The position numbers and the translations under genes were made by a program. DNA of 64,000 nucleotides, taken from NCBI RefSeq assembly GCF_020076305.1, contig NZ_JAIQXE010000003.1, forward strand, positions 682,001-746,000, given 5' to 3'. Below the pieces are notes generated by a model. That model had not been told where the DNA came from. It saw nothing but the letters and a program-made list of their open reading frames with translations, and did not search any database. Source of the stretch: Flavihumibacter profundi (GTDB taxonomy: Bacteria; Bacteroidota; Bacteroidia; Chitinophagales; Chitinophagaceae). Every line of letters starts with the position of its first letter. Within the stretch, counting starts at the first letter, position 1. This document shows positions 23,722-32,534 of the stretch, one piece after another.

Positions 23722-25044
23722 ATGCTTGACAGAAGAAAATTCCTGATTCAATCCGCCTTGGCCGGAACCGGCCTGATACTTGGCGGCGGATTGAATGCTC
23801 TGGCGAAAAGCCCTAATGAAAAAATTATCATAGGTGCAGTTGGTACGAATAGCAGGGGGTTTTACCTGGCCAGGATGTTTGCTGTTTTACCCAATATAGA
23901 AGTTGCCTATATCTGTGATGTAGATGATAATGTGCTGGCCAAAACTATTGCAGAGATTGAAAAACTAAGTGGTAAAAGGCCAAAAGGCTTCAAAGATGTA
24001 CGGAAACTCCTGGAATTAAAGGACCTGGATGCTATAGTAATTGCAACTCCAGATCATTGGCATGCACCAGCTACACTCATGGCGCTTCAGGCTGGAAAAC
24101 ATGTATACGTGGAAAAACCCTGTTCGCATAATCCGGCTGAAGGCGAATTGCTGGTAGCAGGCCAGCAGAAATACGGAAAGCTGATCCAGATGGGTAACCA
24201 GCGCAGGTCTTTCCCGAATGTTATAGCCGCTATGAATGAGTTGCACAATAGTGTTATCGGCCGGGTCTATTTTGCTAAAGGATGGTATGCTGCAAACCGG
24301 AAATCAATTGGAAATGGTAAGCCTGCCGCAGTGCCAGCCTATCTTGATTTTGACCTCTGGCAAGGCCCTGCACCAAGAAAAAATTATATGGATAACCTTG
24401 TTCCATATAACTGGCATTGGTTCTGGCATTGGGGTACTGGTGAAGCGCTGAACAATGGCACCCATGAGCTGGACGTGATGCGCTGGGGACTGGGAGTGAA
24501 CTATCCGACAAAAGTAGTATCTGCCGGTGGCAGATTTGCGTTTAATGATGACTGGGAGACACCCGATACCCAGACTATTACCTTTGAATTCCCCGATAAA
24601 AAAGCAATGCTATGGGAAAGCCGCAGTTGCAATCCTTTTGAAGAACAGGGAAGCAGCAGGGGGGTAATTTTCTATGGTGAAAAAGGCACTATGGTTATTC
24701 CCGGTGGCGATGATTACAAAATTTTTGACCAGGAAAACAAGCTGGTCAGGGAGGTGAAAACATCCATACAAAAAGCCGATACCACCAATACCATGGGTGC
24801 GGGTGAAAAGTTGGATTCCCTGCATTTAGTAAATTTTGCAGAGGCCATAAGGGGCAAATCACAATTGGTGTCACCCATCCAGGAAGGATTCAGGTCAACG
24901 CTATTACCACAATTAGGTAATATCGCTTACAGGACTGGAAGAGCACTGCACTGTGACCCTTCCAATGGCCACATTTTGAATGATGCGGATGCATTGAAAC
25001 TATGGAGGCGAGAATATGCGCCAGGATGGGAAATGAAATTATAA
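23722..25044 (+). CDS. Gfo/Idh/MocA family oxidoreductase with Tat signal
   Basis: 440 residues. The N-terminus has a twin-arginine signal (RRKFLIQS with a Gly/Leu-rich helix), so the folded, cofactor-loaded enzyme is probably exported. The Rossmann NAD(P)-binding domain follows (IIGAVGTNSRGFYLARM near 34) with the family motif EKPCSHN (about 131-137) containing the conserved Lys. The C-terminal alpha/beta domain has WHWFWHWGTGEALNNGTHELD, with His and Asp that bind substrate. Such exported enzymes oxidise sugars or sugar glycosides at C3. The DUF1080 gene lies 34 bases downstream, a pairing that supports a 3-keto-sugar route. Confidence 0.92.
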   Translation: MLDRRKFLIQSALAGTGLILGGGLNALAKSPNEKIIIGAVGTNSRGFYLARMFAVLPNIEVAYICDVDDNVLAKTIAEIEKLSGKRPKGFKDVRKLLELKDLDAIVIATPDHWHAPATLMALQAGKHVYVEKPCSHNPAEGELLVAGQQKYGKLIQMGNQRRSFPNVIAAMNELHNSVIGRVYFAKGWYAANRKSIGNGKPAAVPAYLDFDLWQGPAPRKNYMDNLVPYNWHWFWHWGTGEALNNGTHELDVMRWGLGVNYPTKVVSAGGRFAFNDDWETPDTQTITFEFPDKKAMLWESRSCNPFEEQGSSRGVIFYGEKGTMVIPGGDDYKIFDQENKLVREVKTSIQKADTTNTMGAGEKLDSLHLVNFAEAIRGKSQLVSPIQEGFRSTLLPQLGNIAYRTGRALHCDPSNGHILNDADALKLWRREYAPGWEMKL

Positions 25045-25078
25045 CCATATTTACCGGGTAACCCCATTAATTAAAATA

Positions 25079-26440
25079 ATGAAAAGGATTTCGCTGTTAA
25101 CGTTATTTACAGGTTGGGTAATCTTGCTGACTGCACAGGTGAAGCCAACAAAAGAAAATTGGATCAGCTTATTCAACGGGAAGGATCTTAGCGGCTGGAA
25201 GCAATTGAACGGGCAGGCAAAATATGAAGTGAAAAATGGTTTCATTGTGGGCACAACCGTTTTTAATCAGCCCAATTCATTCCTGGCAACAGAAAAGAAT
25301 TATGATGATTTTATCCTTGAGCTTGAATTCAAGGTGGATCCTCATATGAATTCCGGGATTCAGTTCAGGAGTGAAAGCAAACCTGACTATAATAATGGCA
25401 GAGTTCATGGTTACCAAATGGAAATTGATCCATCAGAGCGGGCCTGGAGCGGTGGCATTTACGATGAGGGAAGACGCAACTGGCTATATCCCCTTGAGTA
25501 CAATGAATCAGCCAAAAAAGCATTCCATAATGGCGAATGGAACCTATACCGTATTGAATGCATCGGCAATACAATTCGGACCTGGGTCAATGGAGTTCCT
25601 GCTGCCCACTTGGTGGATAGTCTGAAAACCAAAGGATTTATTGCATTACAGGTGCATTCCATCGGCAAGCCCGAGGAAGCAGGCCACGAGATTTTGTGGC
25701 GCAACATCAGGATTCAAACGACTAACCTAAAGCCTTCTCCGGAAACGGGAATTTTTGTGGCCAATCTTGTTCCAAACAATCTAACTGAATCAGAAAAAAA
25801 GAACGGGGTTAAATTGCTTTGGAACGGTATAAATTCCGACGGCTGGCGTGGTGCCAAAAAAGATAAATTTCCGGAAAAGGGCTGGATAATCGAAAATGGT
25901 CTCTTACGGGTAATGCCATTTGACGGTGGTGAATCCGTTAATGGTGGTGATATAGTAACCAATGAAATGTTTGCTGCATTTGAACTTCAGTTTGAATTCC
26001 GGCTGACTGACGGGGCTAATAGTGGTGTGAAATATTTTGTTACAGAACAGGAACAAAATACCGGCTCTGCAATTGGCCTGGAATACCAGATACTGGATGA
26101 TGATAAACACCCTGATGCAAAACTGGGTGTTGTTGGTAACCGCACAATGGCTTCACTGTATGACCTGATCCCTTCACTTAAATTGAATGCGGCAAAAAAA
26201 GATATCGGCGAATGGAACCGGGGCATGGTCAGGGTATATCCCGACAACCGGATCGAACATTTTCTCAATGGTTACAAAGTCGTTGAATACAAGCGGGGTA
26301 CACCTATTTTTTATGCACTGGTGGCGCGAAGCAAATATGCCAACTGGCCCAATTTCGGTATGGCTGAAAAAGGCAGGATCTTATTGCAGGACCATGGTAA
26401 CGCAGTTGATTTCAGGAGTATCAAAATCCGGGAATTATAA
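25079..26440 (+). CDS. Tandem DUF1080 (3-keto-disaccharide hydrolase-like) protein
   Basis: 453 residues with a signal peptide (cut near residue 20, LLTAQ). Two DUF1080 domains occur in series: residues about 25-218 (WISLFNGKDLSGWKQLNG, NSGIQFRSES) and about 235-450 (KLLWNGINSDGWRGAKK, NSGVKYFVTEQ). The fold is a concanavalin-like jelly roll. DUF1080 proteins include enzymes that cleave 3-keto-glycosides made by Gfo/Idh/MocA dehydrogenases, which is exactly the enzyme encoded upstream. The two genes form an operon. The exact sugar is unknown, and one of the two domains may be a binding module only. Confidence 0.9.
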   Translation: MKRISLLTLFTGWVILLTAQVKPTKENWISLFNGKDLSGWKQLNGQAKYEVKNGFIVGTTVFNQPNSFLATEKNYDDFILELEFKVDPHMNSGIQFRSESKPDYNNGRVHGYQMEIDPSERAWSGGIYDEGRRNWLYPLEYNESAKKAFHNGEWNLYRIECIGNTIRTWVNGVPAAHLVDSLKTKGFIALQVHSIGKPEEAGHEILWRNIRIQTTNLKPSPETGIFVANLVPNNLTESEKKNGVKLLWNGINSDGWRGAKKDKFPEKGWIIENGLLRVMPFDGGESVNGGDIVTNEMFAAFELQFEFRLTDGANSGVKYFVTEQEQNTGSAIGLEYQILDDDKHPDAKLGVVGNRTMASLYDLIPSLKLNAAKKDIGEWNRGMVRVYPDNRIEHFLNGYKVVEYKRGTPIFYALVARSKYANWPNFGMAEKGRILLQDHGNAVDFRSIKIREL

Positions 26441-26447
26441 TCCGGGA

Positions 26448-26996
26448 TTAACCTGCAGAATAATATGGACTGATCAGCAGGTAAACAATCACGCCGGTAG
26501 TAGCAACATAAAACCAGATAGGCCAGGTAATGCGGGCCAGCTTCTTATGTTGGGGAAACTCCGCAACCAGGGCGCGATATGCTGTAAAAAGGATAAAGGG
26601 AAGAATAATCGCAGCAAGTAAAATATGGGTTACCAGTATGAAAAAATAAATTGGCCTTATTAATCCTGTGCCACCAAATTTTGTATCACCTGCAAATAAA
26701 TGATGGCATATGTAGGATACCAGGAATATTGCAGATAAAATAATTGCAGTTATCATAATATTCCGATGCACAGCCAGTTTTCCTTGCTTAACAGCAATTA
26801 AACCGGCCAGCAGCAATACACTAACCATTGAATTGATAACAGCATTGATTTTTGCAAATACATGCACATCAAAACCAAGATCTGCAGTAATTTTTACCCT
26901 TGATAGGAAGACCACTGCCGCAAACACTACAAACGAAACTACGCCAATAAGCACCCTAGCCAGTTTGTCGTTTTTTTTGATCATTGCTTCCAACAT
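26448..26996 (-). CDS. DUF420 membrane protein, cytochrome oxidase-associated
   Basis: 182 residues with five or so membrane helices. Histidines at helix ends (ICHHLFAG, ILVTHILLAAI) match the DUF420/CtaM-like family, whose members help build heme-copper oxidase. It lies 10 bases after the SCO gene and ends the respiratory block. Its stop faces the DUF1080 gene on the other strand with only seven bases between. The chosen start is the ATG at 26996; a second Met six residues in (MIKKNDK) is also possible. Confidence 0.85.
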   Translation of the reverse strand: MLEAMIKKNDKLARVLIGVVSFVVFAAVVFLSRVKITADLGFDVHVFAKINAVINSMVSVLLLAGLIAVKQGKLAVHRNIMITAIILSAIFLVSYICHHLFAGDTKFGGTGLIRPIYFFILVTHILLAAIILPFILFTAYRALVAEFPQHKKLARITWPIWFYVATTGVIVYLLISPYYSAG

Positions 26997-27006
26997 ATCT
27001 CCTGAT

Positions 27007-27726
27007 TTATTTCCTGAAGAAATTCCGTTTTTTCTTTTTGTCCTTCTCCAGCATGATTTTCACAATATCGCCGCCAAGTTCCGCCATCGCCATACTGTCG
27101 AGCCCATCATAATAACCCCTGACAATCCTGTCTTTATCAATCAGTACCATTTTCTGCGTATGTATGAAATTTGTATCAACGCCTTCTCCGTCAACCAATC
27201 CCAATTTCACTTCATTCAGTGCAAAGTCATAGATCGTCTTTTTATCTCCGGTAAGCATCCACCATACATCATGATTAACCCCGAAACGATCAGCGTATTT
27301 TTTCAGTTGAACTGCAGAATCGCGTTCAGGGTCAACAGTGAAAGAAAGAAATTGCACGAAAGTAGTATCGTCCAGGCTGGTTCTGTCTTTCAATTTTAAA
27401 GCATCCTGGATTCGTTTCATATTCCGTGTAAGCGTAGGGCAAATTGAAGGACAATGGGTAAAAAAGAAATCGGCAACTATGACCTTTCCTTTGAGATCAT
27501 CCAGTGATACGGAATTGCCTAATTGATTGGTGAGTTTGAAGTTCCCCACTTTGTGCCATACTGTATCAGTTTCTTCTTTGCCATCTACTACCTTAGTTAA
27601 AACTGTATCAACATAATACCTGCGGGGCATATTTACGGCACCTTCACTATAGGATTTAACAATCCAATAGCAAACCAGCGGAAGAAGCAGCGCGATACAA
27701 AGTCCAAGTAATGCTTTTCTATTCAC
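27007..27726 (-). CDS. SCO family copper chaperone for cytochrome oxidase
   Basis: 239 residues. One N-terminal membrane anchor (about 4-24) precedes a thioredoxin-like domain exposed to the periplasm. The copper site is complete: Cys92 and Cys96 in HCPSICP and His189 in FIHTQ. SCO proteins load or reduce the CuA site of subunit II, encoded upstream in the same block. A basic C-terminal tail (KDKKKKRNFFRK) is unusual but short. A -7 box upstream suggests transcription separate from the oxidase genes. Confidence 0.93.
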   Translation of the reverse strand: MNRKALLGLCIALLLPLVCYWIVKSYSEGAVNMPRRYYVDTVLTKVVDGKEETDTVWHKVGNFKLTNQLGNSVSLDDLKGKVIVADFFFTHCPSICPTLTRNMKRIQDALKLKDRTSLDDTTFVQFLSFTVDPERDSAVQLKKYADRFGVNHDVWWMLTGDKKTIYDFALNEVKLGLVDGEGVDTNFIHTQKMVLIDKDRIVRGYYDGLDSMAMAELGGDIVKIMLEKDKKKKRNFFRK

Positions 27727-27771
27727 TTTAAGCCGATTATTCCTGTTTTATTTAATATAAAAAAACCACCG

Positions 27772-27779
27772 CAAATATA
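27772..27779 (-). promoter_or_regulatory. -7 box of the SCO-DUF420 pair
   Basis: The minus-strand sequence TATATTTG fits TAnnTTTG and lies about 45 bases before the SCO start. The 128-base gap also holds a perfect palindrome ACATCTT-A-AAGATGT (about 27828-27843) between this box and the subunit IV stop; its role is unclear. Confidence 0.4.
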
Positions 27780-27854
27780 CGATGGTTCAGTTCCGTTAAG
27801 AGGATGTTTTACATCTATTGGAATCAAACATCTTAAAGATGTCTGAAAAAAGAA

Positions 27855-28301
27855 TTATTCTTTGCTGCCTTCTTTTTTAGCATCAGGGTGTTCGCCGCCT
27901 TCGTGGGCTGGTGCTTCCACTTTCGTTTTGCTTTGCTCCAGATGGTAAGGATCGTATTTATTTTTCAGGTTTTTGTAGGAATTTCCGTCTGCGAGGAAGG
28001 CGATGATAAACCAGAAAAATAGTAACAAAGGAACCACTATTGTCATAATCATGTTCCGTAACTCATGCTTCAGGTGCATGAAATAGCCAACAATATAAAA
28101 GGCTTTGGCAAGCATTAAAATACAGATAACACCTTTGATGAGGTGGCGCATAAATTGGGCTTCAATACCCATTAGCCAGAATCCCAGTGCAAGTTCAATC
28201 AGTGTAAACACAGTAAGTATTACTGTTACACGGATAACTTCTTTTTTACCGGCTTCCCTGTCAAAACTATGGTGATGTGTTATTTCTTGAATATTCTCCA
28301 T
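27855..28301 (-). CDS. Cytochrome c oxidase subunit IV (small membrane subunit)
   Basis: 148 residues from the ATG at 28301. Upstream in-frame starts overlap the subunit III gene, and the sequence there does not look like this protein. Three membrane helices (about 20-45, 52-75, 82-105) match the small subunit IV family of bacterial aa3/caa3 oxidases. A long charged C-terminal tail (KTKVEAPAHEGGEHPDAKKEG) is probably disordered in the periplasm or cytoplasm. It follows the second subunit III gene in the order usual for Bacteroidota. It has no redox centre; the family stabilises the complex. Confidence 0.85.
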   Translation of the reverse strand: MENIQEITHHHSFDREAGKKEVIRVTVILTVFTLIELALGFWLMGIEAQFMRHLIKGVICILMLAKAFYIVGYFMHLKHELRNMIMTIVVPLLLFFWFIIAFLADGNSYKNLKNKYDPYHLEQSKTKVEAPAHEGGEHPDAKKEGSKE

Positions 28302-28321
28302 AAAATGCATTTCTAGTTTGG

Positions 28322-28993
28322 TTAAATAAGGTAAAAACAAGTGAATACAAATACCCATACCAGGTCTACAAAGTGCCAGTACAAACCAGCCTTTTCAATC
28401 ATCAGGTAATGCCCTTTGCGTTCAAATACATCATTCAGGGTCATGATCAGCATGATAATATTAATGATCACACCGCTGAAAACGTGGAATCCATGAAAAC
28501 CCGTTATCGTAAAAAAGAAATTGGTAAAATTTGTAGAAGCTTTTGTCCCATCTGCATTCAGGAAGGGGTTACTTCCCCACCAGGCACCTTCATGGTGTAA
28601 ATGTGTCCATTCCCAGGCCTGGCAGCTTAAGAAGGCCAACCCGCCAATAATAGTCAGGATCAGGTTTCTGACCACAGCTTTTTTATCCATGGCGTGACCA
28701 GCCTGTACAGCAAGCACCATAGTAACGGAACTGATGATAAGGATAAAAGTCATTAAACTTACAAAAGCAAGGGGGTATCCTGAGCCCAAACCAGGGAACG
28801 ATTGAAATACTTTATTAGGGTCGGGCCATCCATTACTGGCAAAACGAATGGTACCATAAGAGATCAGGAAAGCACCAAAAGTGAAGGCATCACTCATCAG
28901 GAAATACCACATCATCAATTTGCCATATTCCAGATTGAAGGGGCTTTTTCCGCCACTCCACCATTTTTGTTCTGCAGGAACTGCTTGTGCCAT
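28322..28993 (-). CDS. Cytochrome c oxidase subunit III, copy 2
   Basis: 223 residues with five membrane helices. Family marks include WEWTHLHHEGAWWGSNPF and the C-terminal FHGFHVFSGVIIN and YWHFVDLVWVFVF, which carry the conserved His, Glu and Asp residues of heme-copper oxidase subunit III. It has no metal centre and supports proton uptake and stability. It is the larger of two adjacent subunit III genes; both belong to the aa3 block. The N-terminal MAQAVPAEQKWW fixes the start. Confidence 0.9.
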   Translation of the reverse strand: MAQAVPAEQKWWSGGKSPFNLEYGKLMMWYFLMSDAFTFGAFLISYGTIRFASNGWPDPNKVFQSFPGLGSGYPLAFVSLMTFILIISSVTMVLAVQAGHAMDKKAVVRNLILTIIGGLAFLSCQAWEWTHLHHEGAWWGSNPFLNADGTKASTNFTNFFFTITGFHGFHVFSGVIINIIMLIMTLNDVFERKGHYLMIEKAGLYWHFVDLVWVFVFTCFYLI

Positions 28994-29044
28994 GTTCTGT
29001 GTTTAATTGATTCGCAAATTTAATTGGATAATAGGAATATTAAG

Positions 29045-29620
29045 TTATTGCAACAACATAAAAAATACCAACAAATAGATCCATAATGCGTCTACAAAAT
29101 GCCAGTAAGTACTCATTACCTCTACAGGAACAGCATTATAATTCCTGAAACGGGTACTGAATGCATTAAAAAACATAATGATCAGCGCAATTATACCACC
29201 AATTACGTGAAAAGCATGTAAACCGGCAATAATGTACAAAAACTGCCCGCCGCCTGCACCGGCGAATGTTACTCCCGATTGCCAGATCTGTGAAAAACCG
29301 ATCCACTGCATAATTACGAAAGCCATTCCCAGGAGAGCCGTTACAGTAATAAATGTCCTGTATTTAACACGCTCTCTTTGTTTAAACGCCCTTAACGACA
29401 TTTGTATGGTCAGGCTACTGGAAAGGATTACACCCGTTGAATACCAGAAAATTACCGGCATTTCAAAAGTTGACCAATTGGGTTGGCTCCTCTTTACAAT
29501 ATAGGCGCTGGTCAAACCGGCAAACATCATAATGATGCTACCGATAGCCACCCATAATGTAAACTTTGTGGGGTGTATTCTTTTTCTCTGATCCATAACT
29601 ATATCTCTGCTCATACGCAC
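29045..29620 (-). CDS. Cytochrome c oxidase subunit III family, copy 1
   Basis: 191 residues with five membrane helices. It shares LHAFHVIGGIIALIIM and the ending STYWHFVDALWIYLLVF with subunit III proteins, but is shorter than its neighbour. Two subunit III-like genes side by side are common in Bacteroidota oxidase clusters. Three starts are possible within the first nine residues (Met1, Met3, Met9). It lies 22 bases after ctaB, so it is co-transcribed with it. Whether both copies enter one complex cannot be told from sequence. Confidence 0.88.
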   Translation of the reverse strand: MRMSRDIVMDQRKRIHPTKFTLWVAIGSIIMMFAGLTSAYIVKRSQPNWSTFEMPVIFWYSTGVILSSSLTIQMSLRAFKQRERVKYRTFITVTALLGMAFVIMQWIGFSQIWQSGVTFAGAGGGQFLYIIAGLHAFHVIGGIIALIIMFFNAFSTRFRNYNAVPVEVMSTYWHFVDALWIYLLVFFMLLQ

Positions 29621-29642
29621 TAAAATGCTAAATTCTCAGCTA

Positions 29643-30545
29643 CTATAATTTATCTGCCAGCAATGCAAAAAACACCACAAGCAGGTATATATAACTTCCA
29701 AACATCACTTTCCTGGCCGCTTTCACTTCCATATCACGGTATAAACGGATACTCAGATAGATCATTGCCAGGTTCGCGGCCAAAATAATCATCAGGCTCA
29801 GCCATCCGGTAAGACCTGCGAAATAAGGCAATACCCCAACCGGAATCAGCAGTACCGAATAAATGATCGATTGCACGGCTGAATATTTTGTTGGCCCTTT
29901 TTCTGAAGGCAACAATTTGAAACCAGCAGTTTCATAATCCTTGTGTGCAATCCAGGCAATCGCCCAAAAATGGGGAAATTGCCAAAAAAACTGTATCCCA
30001 AATATGGCCCAACCACCAAAATCGATCACGTCATTTCCTGCAGCGTATCCAATAAGGCAGGGCAAAGCTCCGGGAAATGCACCCACCAATACTGAAATTG
30101 AATTCACCTTTTTCAGCGGTGTATATATGAACGCATACAAAAAAAGACTGAACAGGGATAAGGCAGCAGACAATAAGTTAAAATAAAACCCCATCAGGAA
30201 TATGCCTGCTATGCCACAAACCACTGCAAAAATCCAACCCTCTGTTGGTGTCATACGACCAGAGGCCACAGGTCTTTTTGAGGTTCGTTTCATCAATGCA
30301 TCGGTATCTTTCTCCACAATCTGGTTTATTGTATTGGCACTTCCGGTTACAAGGAAACCAGCCAAAAACAAAATGCAGATCATAACGACGTCATAGTCGA
30401 CCACCTTTGGAGCCAGCAGGTAGCTAACTACCGCCGAAAACACCACCATAATTGTCAAAGAGAACTTTACCAGTAGCATATAATCACGCAACCTTGTACC
30501 TATTGAACGGGTATTTACTGGTTGAACCTGATCATTGTGCTGCAT
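29643..30545 (-). CDS. ctaB: Protoheme IX farnesyltransferase (heme O synthase)
   Basis: 300 residues with eight or nine membrane helices. The UbiA-type prenyl-diphosphate sites are present: NTINQIVEKDTDALMKRTSKR (about 90-110, two Asp-rich positions) and the second polar loop AHKDYETAGFKLLP near 215. It adds a farnesyl group to protoheme to give heme O, the precursor of the heme A needed by subunit I. It starts the second segment of the oxidase block, just after a strong terminator that ends ctaCD, so it needs its own promoter or relies on read-through. Confidence 0.94.
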   Translation of the reverse strand: MQHNDQVQPVNTRSIGTRLRDYMLLVKFSLTIMVVFSAVVSYLLAPKVVDYDVVMICILFLAGFLVTGSANTINQIVEKDTDALMKRTSKRPVASGRMTPTEGWIFAVVCGIAGIFLMGFYFNLLSAALSLFSLFLYAFIYTPLKKVNSISVLVGAFPGALPCLIGYAAGNDVIDFGGWAIFGIQFFWQFPHFWAIAWIAHKDYETAGFKLLPSEKGPTKYSAVQSIIYSVLLIPVGVLPYFAGLTGWLSLMIILAANLAMIYLSIRLYRDMEVKAARKVMFGSYIYLLVVFFALLADKL

Positions 30546-30575
30546 GTAAAATATTAAACAAATTTCTGATCTTTT

Positions 30576-30619
30576 AAAAAAAGGCCCCGATGTTCCGATA
30601 AGCCAATCGGTATCAGGGC
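30576..30619 (-). terminator. Terminator between ctaD and ctaB
   Basis: On the minus strand a long stem (GCCCTGAT...ATCGGGGC with an inner CCGAT/ATCGG) is followed by seven T. It lies about 40 bases after the ctaD stop. It separates ctaC-ctaD transcription from ctaB and the small subunit genes. Confidence 0.8.
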
Positions 30620-30660
30620 ATTTTATAATGATTTATTTTATTCCCGGATAAAGAACGTTT

Positions 30661-32484
30661 TTAATGTTTGCTTTCATCAGCACCAACCGGTTCAGTTTGC
30701 GAAATAAAATCACGGCCATCTTTACCGTAATCGTATGCCCAACGATGTACTTCGGGTATTTCACCTTCCCAGTTACCGTGACCCGGATTGATTTGAGTTG
30801 TCCATTCCAGAGTATTTGATCCCCATGGGTTCTGGCTGGTAACTCTTCTTCCTTTAAACATGGAATAGAAGAAATTGAACACAAATAAAAGTTGAACCGC
30901 AAACACGATCATGGTCACTATAGAAATAAACCGGTTCAATCCACCAAACTGGTTGAAAGAAGCCCATCCGCTAAAGTCGAGGTAACGGCGGGGCATACCA
31001 GCCAGTCCTTCATAGTGCATTGGCCAGAAAATCAGGTAGGCACCAACAAGTGTAATCCAGAAATGGATAAATGCCAGGGTATTATTCAGGTACCGGCCAT
31101 ACATTTTGGGGAACCAATGGTAAATACCGGCAAACATTCCGAAGAAAGAAGCCACACCCATTACAATATGGAAGTGTGCTACAACAAAATAGGTATCATG
31201 TAAGTGAATATCCAAAGTTGAGTTTCCCAGAAAGATTCCGGTTAAACCACCAGAAATAAACAAGCTTACAAAACCAAGGGCAAAGAGCATACCCGGTGTG
31301 AACCGCAAATTTCCACGCCAGATAGTTGTAAGCCAGTTAAATACCTTGATCGCAGATGGCACTGCAATCAACAGGGTTAGTAATACAAAGAATGATCCGA
31401 GGAACGGATTCAATCCGGTTACAAACATATGGTGTGCCCAAACCAGGAATGCCAGAACGGTAATTGCGAATAAAGAAGCAATCATGGCCATATATCCGAA
31501 GATGGGCTTACGGGAATTGGTGCTCAATATTTCCGATGCCATTCCCATGGCAGGCAGCAAGATGATATAAACTTCAGGGTGACCCAGGAACCAGAATAAG
31601 TGCTGGTAAAGAATAGCGCTTCCTCCTTCATTGGGCAGTGCTTTCTGTGTAGATGCCAGGAAGATATCTGACAGGTAAAAACTTGTACCTGCATGACGGT
31701 CGAACAGCAACAAAATAAAACCAGAGAACAATACAGGGAAAGAAAGAATACCAAGGACAGCAGTAAAGAACAGCGCCCAAATAGTTAGCGGTAAACGCGT
31801 CATGCTCATTCCCTTCGTGCGCATGTTCAGAATAGTTGAAACGTAGTTCAAGCCTCCCAGCAATGTTGATACAACAAACATTGCCATTGCAACCAGCCAG
31901 AGATCCATTCCAGCCTTGGAGCCTTCTGAAGCATCACCTAAAGCACTTAACGGAGGATAAGAGGTCCAGCCACCAGACGCTGGTCCGGTTTGAACAAAAA
32001 GAGAAGAAACCATGATGATACTGGCAAGGAAGAAAAACCAGTAGCTCAGCATATTCATAAATGGAGATGCCATATCACGTGCACCTATCTGAAGTGGAAT
32101 CAGGAAGTTGGCAAAAGTACCACTTAGGCCTGCCGTCAATACAAAGAAAACCAATACAGTTCCATGCATAGTAACCAGGGCGTAATAGAATTCAGGTTGG
32201 ATTTTTCCACCTGCAGCCCACTTACCCAACAACTCTTCCAGGATCGGGAAAGTCTGGTCGGGATAACCCAGCTGTAAACGGAACAACACTGAAAACAGGC
32301 CGCCGATAATAGCCCAAATAATACCCGTTAGAAGGAATTGCTTGGCAATCATTTTATGATCCTGGCTGAAAACATATTTTGTAATAAATGTTTCCTTGTG
32401 GTGATGCCCATGATGCTCATCATGATGAACATCGTGCGTTGTTACCACCTCTGAATGTCCGTACAAAGTTGCTTCGTTGCTCAT
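30661..32484 (-). CDS. ctaD: Cytochrome c oxidase subunit I
   Basis: 607 residues with twelve or more membrane helices. Metal ligands are all visible: the heme a His in MHGTVLVFF, GHPEVYIILLP (CuB His, with the Glu and Tyr of a type A1 oxidase), the AHHMF pair of CuB His, and HDTYFVVAHFHIV with the heme a3 and heme a His. A His-rich N-terminal tail (HHDEHHGHHH) may bind copper during assembly. It reduces O2 to water and pumps protons. It follows ctaC with a 50-base gap and ends at a terminator. Together with the CuA subunit and ActA/ActE it would form an ACIII-aa3 supercomplex. Confidence 0.96.
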   Translation of the reverse strand: MSNEATLYGHSEVVTTHDVHHDEHHGHHHKETFITKYVFSQDHKMIAKQFLLTGIIWAIIGGLFSVLFRLQLGYPDQTFPILEELLGKWAAGGKIQPEFYYALVTMHGTVLVFFVLTAGLSGTFANFLIPLQIGARDMASPFMNMLSYWFFFLASIIMVSSLFVQTGPASGGWTSYPPLSALGDASEGSKAGMDLWLVAMAMFVVSTLLGGLNYVSTILNMRTKGMSMTRLPLTIWALFFTAVLGILSFPVLFSGFILLLFDRHAGTSFYLSDIFLASTQKALPNEGGSAILYQHLFWFLGHPEVYIILLPAMGMASEILSTNSRKPIFGYMAMIASLFAITVLAFLVWAHHMFVTGLNPFLGSFFVLLTLLIAVPSAIKVFNWLTTIWRGNLRFTPGMLFALGFVSLFISGGLTGIFLGNSTLDIHLHDTYFVVAHFHIVMGVASFFGMFAGIYHWFPKMYGRYLNNTLAFIHFWITLVGAYLIFWPMHYEGLAGMPRRYLDFSGWASFNQFGGLNRFISIVTMIVFAVQLLFVFNFFYSMFKGRRVTSQNPWGSNTLEWTTQINPGHGNWEGEIPEVHRWAYDYGKDGRDFISQTEPVGADESKH

Positions 32485-32534
32485 GTGAATCTGTTTATAA
32501 ACCCCGGGTCAAATCCAACCCCAGGAGGTACGCG

